Of a DNA stretch of 64,000 bases, positions 60,212 to 64,000 are shown piece after piece. The stretch is from Leptolyngbya sp. BC1307. GTDB lineage: Bacteria > Cyanobacteriota > Cyanobacteriia > Phormidesmidales > Phormidesmidaceae. How positions within the stretch are numbered: position 1 is the stretch's first letter; every line of letters starts with the position of its first letter. The DNA is taken from NCBI RefSeq assembly GCF_002286735.1, contig NZ_NRTA01000001.1:124001-188000 (forward strand), in the 5' to 3' direction. Made by a program: the position numbers and the translations under genes. Below the pieces are notes generated by a model. It was not told where the DNA came from. It made no database searches and saw only the letters and a program-made list of their open reading frames with translations.

Positions 60212-61318
60212 ATGGATTGGTTTAATCGACTGCCGCGCTGGATAACATGGGGACTGGCGCTGCCTATTTTGGCGCTAAATGGCTGGGTGGCGCTGCAGAT
60301 TTTTGCCTATTTTCGCTCGCAGTTGACGATTTTTTTGACGGCGACGCTGCTATCTTTTCTTTTAAATTATCCGGTGCAGTGGCTGTCGCGCTTTCGGCTG
60401 CGGCGATCGCTGGCCATTCTGCTAGTGCTCTTAGGATCGATTTCGGTACTGGGCGTGATGGGCGTGCTGCTGGTACCGCCGCTAGTCGCGCAGATCAATG
60501 ACCTGACCGGGCGCTTGCCCTCCTGGCTAGATTCGGGCATGGCTCAGATGAATGCTTTGCAGACCTGGGCAGTTGAGCTGAACCTGCCGATAGATCTGGC
60601 GAGCCTGGCCACTCAGCTGCAGACCAAGCTGACGACGCAGCTGCAGAGCGTGAGCGCCAGCGTTTTGGGGCTGCTGCCCGATGCGATTGGGAGCGTGGTG
60701 GACCTGGGCCTGACGGTAGTGCTGACTTTTTACTTGCTGCTACATGGCGAGCGCCTGTGGGACGGCATCTTTCAATGGCTCCCTCAGGAATGGAACACGC
60801 ATGCCAGACCGCTAGTCCGGAAAAACTTTCAAAATTATTTTCTGGGGCAAATTACCGTAGCGCTGCTGATGGGCACGGCGATGACCCTGGCTTTTTTGCT
60901 GATTCGGGTGCCTTTTGGGCTGCTGTTTGGGATTGCGGTGGGCGTCATGGCGATTTTCCCCTTTGGCCCCGCTTTGAGCATCACCATCATTAGCTTTTTG
61001 ACGGCGCTGAAGAGTATTTGGTTGGGGGTGCGGGTAGTTACTGTGGCAGCAGTGATTGATCAGGTAGTAGAAAATGCGATCGCCCCGCAGCTAATTGGCG
61101 GCTTTGTCGGCTTGAATCCGGTATGGATTTTGGTATCTCTGCTGCTGGGGACTAAAATTGCCGGGTTCTTAGGGCTGATAGTCGCGGTGCCCGTCGCTAG
61201 CTCAGTTAAAAGCATTTTTGAAGATCTGAGAGTTCCGCCCTCGCCGCCGGAGGCTGAACCTGAAAGTGAATCCGAAGCCGAGAGTGTTCCAGACAGTACA
61301 ACGTTGGCCTCTGTCTGA
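60212..61318 (+). CDS. AI-2E family transporter (PerM/TqsA-like)
   Basis: A 368-residue membrane protein with seven or eight helices and the family pattern: LTIFLTATLLSFLLNYPVQWLSRFRLRRSLAILLVLL at the start, VVLTFYLLLHGERLWDGIFQWLP in the middle, and GLLFGIAVGVMAIFPFGPAL and a DQVVENAIAPQLIGG loop near the end. The acidic tail (EAEPESESEAES) is disordered. Members move autoinducer-2, Na+/H+ or isoprenoids; substrate here unknown. Confidence 0.9.
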   Translation: MDWFNRLPRWITWGLALPILALNGWVALQIFAYFRSQLTIFLTATLLSFLLNYPVQWLSRFRLRRSLAILLVLLGSISVLGVMGVLLVPPLVAQINDLTGRLPSWLDSGMAQMNALQTWAVELNLPIDLASLATQLQTKLTTQLQSVSASVLGLLPDAIGSVVDLGLTVVLTFYLLLHGERLWDGIFQWLPQEWNTHARPLVRKNFQNYFLGQITVALLMGTAMTLAFLLIRVPFGLLFGIAVGVMAIFPFGPALSITIISFLTALKSIWLGVRVVTVAAVIDQVVENAIAPQLIGGFVGLNPVWILVSLLLGTKIAGFLGLIVAVPVASSVKSIFEDLRVPPSPPEAEPESESEAESVPDSTTLASV

Positions 61319-61352
61319 AGCGAGCCCATCCTCTCAAACAGCGGACACCCCA

Positions 61353-62642
61353 TCACTCATCAGCATCGGCTTTTGAAGCAATCGGCAGCATCAAGATAAA
61401 CTCGGTGCCGCTGCTAGGCGTGGAGGCGACTTCAATTGTACCGCTGTGTTTCTCGACGATAATTTGATGCGTGATCGCCAGCCCGAGCCCGGTGCCTTTG
61501 CCAACGCCTTTGGTCGTAAACAAGTGGTCGAAGATGCGGGCTCTGACAGATTCGGGAATGCCAGGGCCATTGTCGGTGATCGCCACCTTTACCTGCTCGT
61601 TCTCAACGCGGGTGCGAAGGGTAATGCGACTAGGACTCGCCTCTCTCTCAGCCAGACTACGCCCCTGACTAGCGTCATCCAGCGCATCAATGGCATTCGC
61701 TAAAATATTCATAAACACCTGATTGAGCTGACCTGGAAAGCACTGAACCAGGGGCAGTTCGCCATAGTCAGTGACAATTTCTATATCGGGGCGGCTGCCA
61801 TTGGCTTTGAGCCGGTGACGCAAAATCAGCAGCGTACTGTCGAGTCCTTCGTGCAGGTCAAAAGGCTGCGGTATATCGGTATCAGCGCGCGAGAAGTTGC
61901 GCAGGCTGCGGCTGATGGTTTTGATGCGATCGCCCCCATCTCTCATGGCTGTGATCATTTTAGGCAGGTCGTCGCGGATATAGTCCAGATCGATCTCTTC
62001 TATGGCCGCTTCTATGGCGGGGCCAGGCTGAGGAAAAGCGGCACTGTAGAGATCGATAATTTGCAGCAGATCGTCGAAATATGTCTGCACTGCGCTGATA
62101 TTGCCGACCACACAGCCAACCGGATTGTTGATTTCGTGGGCAACGCCTGCCACAATCTCTCCTAACGCCGAAAGCTTCTCCCGCTGTACCAACTGTACCT
62201 GGGCCTGTTGTAGGGCCTGGGAGCGTTCGGCAACCTGCTGTTCGAGCGCTTCGGTAAGTTGCTTTAGCCGCCAGTGCACCCTCACTCGCGCGAGTACCTC
62301 CTCATATTCAAATGGCTTAGTGATGTAATCAACCGCGCCGAGAGAAAGTCCTTTCACTTTATTGCCAGCGTCAGAAAGGGCCGTCATAAAAATGACCGGA
62401 ATCCCTTCTGTCTCGGGGTTTGCCTGCAGGCGACGACAGGTTTCAAATCCGTCTATCTTGGGCATTTGCACGTCGAGCAAAATCAGCTCGGGGCGGGCGC
62501 GCGCTACCTGAGATAGGGCATCTTCGCCATCGACCGCCATCCGAATCTTATAGCCCGCTGTCTTTAAGGTTTGAGAGAGTACCGATAGGTTGTTGGGGTT
62601 ATCGTCTACCAGCAGTATGAAAGGTTGTAATGTACAGTACAT
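61353..62642 (-). CDS. Response regulator-histidine kinase hybrid
   Basis: About 429 residues: an N-terminal receiver (FILLVDDNPNNLSVL, phospho-Asp in LILLDVQMPKIDGFE about 55, Lys in ITKPFEYEE), a coiled linker, a HisKA-like block (LGEIVAGVAHEINNPVGCV, His about 168) and HATPase (DNGPGIPESVRARIF, GTGLGLAI). It relays a signal received from an upstream kinase. The ATG at 62642 with AGAAG five bases upstream is preferred over 62669, which overlaps the previous gene. Confidence 0.9.
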   Translation of the reverse strand: MYCTLQPFILLVDDNPNNLSVLSQTLKTAGYKIRMAVDGEDALSQVARARPELILLDVQMPKIDGFETCRRLQANPETEGIPVIFMTALSDAGNKVKGLSLGAVDYITKPFEYEEVLARVRVHWRLKQLTEALEQQVAERSQALQQAQVQLVQREKLSALGEIVAGVAHEINNPVGCVVGNISAVQTYFDDLLQIIDLYSAAFPQPGPAIEAAIEEIDLDYIRDDLPKMITAMRDGGDRIKTISRSLRNFSRADTDIPQPFDLHEGLDSTLLILRHRLKANGSRPDIEIVTDYGELPLVQCFPGQLNQVFMNILANAIDALDDASQGRSLAEREASPSRITLRTRVENEQVKVAITDNGPGIPESVRARIFDHLFTTKGVGKGTGLGLAITHQIIVEKHSGTIEVASTPSSGTEFILMLPIASKADADE

Positions 62643-62658
62643 GGCGCTTCTTTTAAGA

Positions 62659-64000
62659 CTAGTTAGCAAATTGCTGAATAAAGGCGCGGAGCTTCACGAC
62701 TTCGCAAGCCTCGGCAAGCCTTATGACTACTTGAGCAAAGCCTGCGGTGTTGCCTACTTGTAACTTTTGCGCAATGGCAACCATGTCATCTAGCTCACCG
62801 TCTTGGGCGAGTGCAGATAGCTGCTGCAAAATTTCCGGGTCAGGCGGTTCAACGGTAACGGGACCCTCATTGGAGGCAGAGGGCTGATAGATCCACTCAA
62901 GCGCTAGATGCTTTTGCATAATCTCTAAAAGCACATCAGCATGAACGGGCTTAGCTAAAAAGTCGTTGCCGCCCGCTTCGATACTCTTATGACGGTCAAT
63001 TTCAAAAACGCTGGCAGAAGAGACCACTACGCTACAGTGAGCGGTGCTAGGCTGCGATCGCAGCTTTTGCATAAATTCAAAGCCATCCATCACCGGCATC
63101 ATCAGGTCAGTAATAATCAGATCGGGATGGGTACTCACAGCTAGCTCAAAGCCTTCCGCGCCATTGCTAGCTTCAGCGATGGTAAAACCGATAGGCTCCA
63201 GCAAATTTTTCAGCACCGAGCGATTTTCCCAGCGATCGTCGATGACCAGTACTTGCTTACGCTCACCCTCGTAGCCAGTGATAGTCCCTTGACCCGTCGC
63301 TCTGGCCGTCTCGGCCCAGTTTTCGGCAGCAGGTAGCTCCACTTCAAAAGAAAACCGGCTGCCCTGCCCGGCGACGCTTTCGACTGCGACTTCACTCGCC
63401 ATCAGCGCCACGATTTTGTGAGTAATGGCCAGCCCTAAGCCAGTGCCCTCAGACTGCTTTTTGGTATCGCCGACCTGCTCAAAGGGCAAAAAGATTTTTT
63501 CAACCTGTTCGGGTGTCATGCCCACGCCGGTATCGATAATCTCAAAGCGTACTTTGTCGTCGACAGGTTCTATTTTGAGCGTGACGCCGCCACGCTCAGT
63601 AAACTTAATCGCATTGCCTAGCAAATTGATCAGCACCTGGCGTAGCCGCTTCTCATCGGCATAAACGCCCTCTGGGAGCGCAGTATCGGCCTGAAACTCA
63701 AAGGCAATCCCCTTCTGTTCGGCGCGAATACGGTTGATTTCAACGACGCTCTGTAAAAAGGAGGGCAGATGAAAGGGGGCTGGCTGCAGCTCTAGCTTAC
63801 GGGCTTCGATTTTTGAGAGATCGAGCACATCGTTGATCAAGGTCAGCAAGTGTGAGCCGCATTGCTGAATCACGTCTACACCCGTTCGGCCTGTGCTGGT
63901 AAGCGGTTCATTGCGCTGCAAAATCTGGGCATAGCCCAAAATGCCGTTGAGCGGCGTGCGCAATTCGTGGCTCATATTCGCCAAAAATTCGCTCTTGGCC
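62659..64000 (-). CDS. Hybrid histidine kinase, 5' end outside window
   Basis: The frame is open to the right edge and the codons before the first ATG read AKSEFLA, so the gene continues upstream. Visible parts are HisKA (NMSHELRTPLNGILGYAQIL), HATPase (LLGNAIKFTERGG, TGVGMTP, GTGLGLAITHKIV), a receiver (VLVIDDRWENRSVL, Asp in LIITDLMMPVMDGFE) and a C-terminal HPt-like helical segment. Input domains are not visible. It is followed at 16 bp by the hybrid regulator, so the pair probably forms a phosphorelay. Confidence 0.92.
   Translation of the reverse strand, partial: AKSEFLANMSHELRTPLNGILGYAQILQRNEPLTSTGRTGVDVIQQCGSHLLTLINDVLDLSKIEARKLELQPAPFHLPSFLQSVVEINRIRAEQKGIAFEFQADTALPEGVYADEKRLRQVLINLLGNAIKFTERGGVTLKIEPVDDKVRFEIIDTGVGMTPEQVEKIFLPFEQVGDTKKQSEGTGLGLAITHKIVALMASEVAVESVAGQGSRFSFEVELPAAENWAETARATGQGTITGYEGERKQVLVIDDRWENRSVLKNLLEPIGFTIAEASNGAEGFELAVSTHPDLIITDLMMPVMDGFEFMQKLRSQPSTAHCSVVVSSASVFEIDRHKSIEAGGNDFLAKPVHADVLLEIMQKHLALEWIYQPSASNEGPVTVEPPDPEILQQLSALAQDGELDDMVAIAQKLQVGNTAGFAQVVIRLAEACEVVKLRAFIQQFAN

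Noticed and set aside
1-64000. tRNA, tmRNA, 6S RNA or Yfr1 genes
   Set aside because: No T-loop GTTCGAATC-type block with a matching acceptor stem was found outside coding regions, and no Yfr1-like ACTCCTCACAC core is present; a tRNAscan or Infernal run would settle it.

Overview
The window is a cyanobacterial chromosome segment. The evidence is the gene content: the nitrogen regulator NtcA, a CCB2/CCB4-type cytochrome b6f assembly factor, a Psb32-type TPM protein, a Ycf33/DUF751-type protein, several cyanobacteria-only families (DUF3531, DUF2605, DUF2973, DUF3084, DUF3155), and a very high density of the HIP1 octamer GCGATCGC in both genes and spacers. Base composition is moderately GC-rich. 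A Leptolyngbya/Phormidesmis-like lineage would fit, but the genus cannot be fixed from sequence alone. No prophage, transposase, CRISPR array, tRNA or rRNA was seen. The one RNA gene found is rnpB.

Layout. 1-8.3 kb: 3' part of a TerB-like gene, rsmG, a soluble ABC ATPase, DUF3531, a NUDIX hydrolase, moaE, a GT4 glycosyltransferase, and a leftward deoC-recO-MFS run. 8.6-12.1 kb: surface-polysaccharide group (two GT2, a WcaF-like acyltransferase, a GT8). 12.2-18.5 kb: leftward genes including a CHASE3 kinase, M48 protease, two YbjQ proteins, a dienelactone hydrolase lipoprotein, a GATase and DUF2973/DUF2605. 18.8-23.1 kb: rightward GldA/GldF/GldG/DUF4340-like ABC operon. 23.2-31.2 kb: mixed metabolism, a spore-photolyase-like radical SAM protein, a DUF815 ATPase, oxidoreductases and rnc. 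31.2-31.7 kb: rnpB, interrupted by heptanucleotide tandem repeats.

33-42.8 kb: secreted pentapeptide protein, a solitary Dam-type methylase, DUF751-rbfA-nagZ, fabI, ntcA with an upstream NtcA box, DUF3084, a PadR regulator, a CCB2/CCB4 protein and DUF3155. The last two converge on a shared terminator and a 14-bp tandem repeat. 43-48.2 kb: histidine kinase, KefB-like antiporter, glutathionyl-hydroquinone reductase, a small secreted protein.

48.3-56 kb is the most accessory-looking part. It holds an 8-oxoguanine-deaminase-like amidohydrolase and a Rieske oxygenase in one operon, divergent from an EamA permease across a perfect 22-bp palindrome. Next come an unrecognised 354-residue protein, a fatty-acid desaturase with a CFA-like methyltransferase, and a 40-codon remnant of the 3' end of ndhH. 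56-64 kb: PaiB-like flavoprotein, a small cyanobacterial protein, an acyltransferase beside an alpha/beta hydrolase, Psb32-like TPM, an AI-2E family permease and two overlapping hybrid kinases, the last cut by the window edge.

The best candidates for undescribed biology are the Rieske/amidohydrolase/permease module and the desaturase-methyltransferase pair with its unknown neighbour. At the DNA level they are the ndhH scar and a dispersed GAGCAGGAGACAGG repeat that lies in spacers and also encodes protein linkers.
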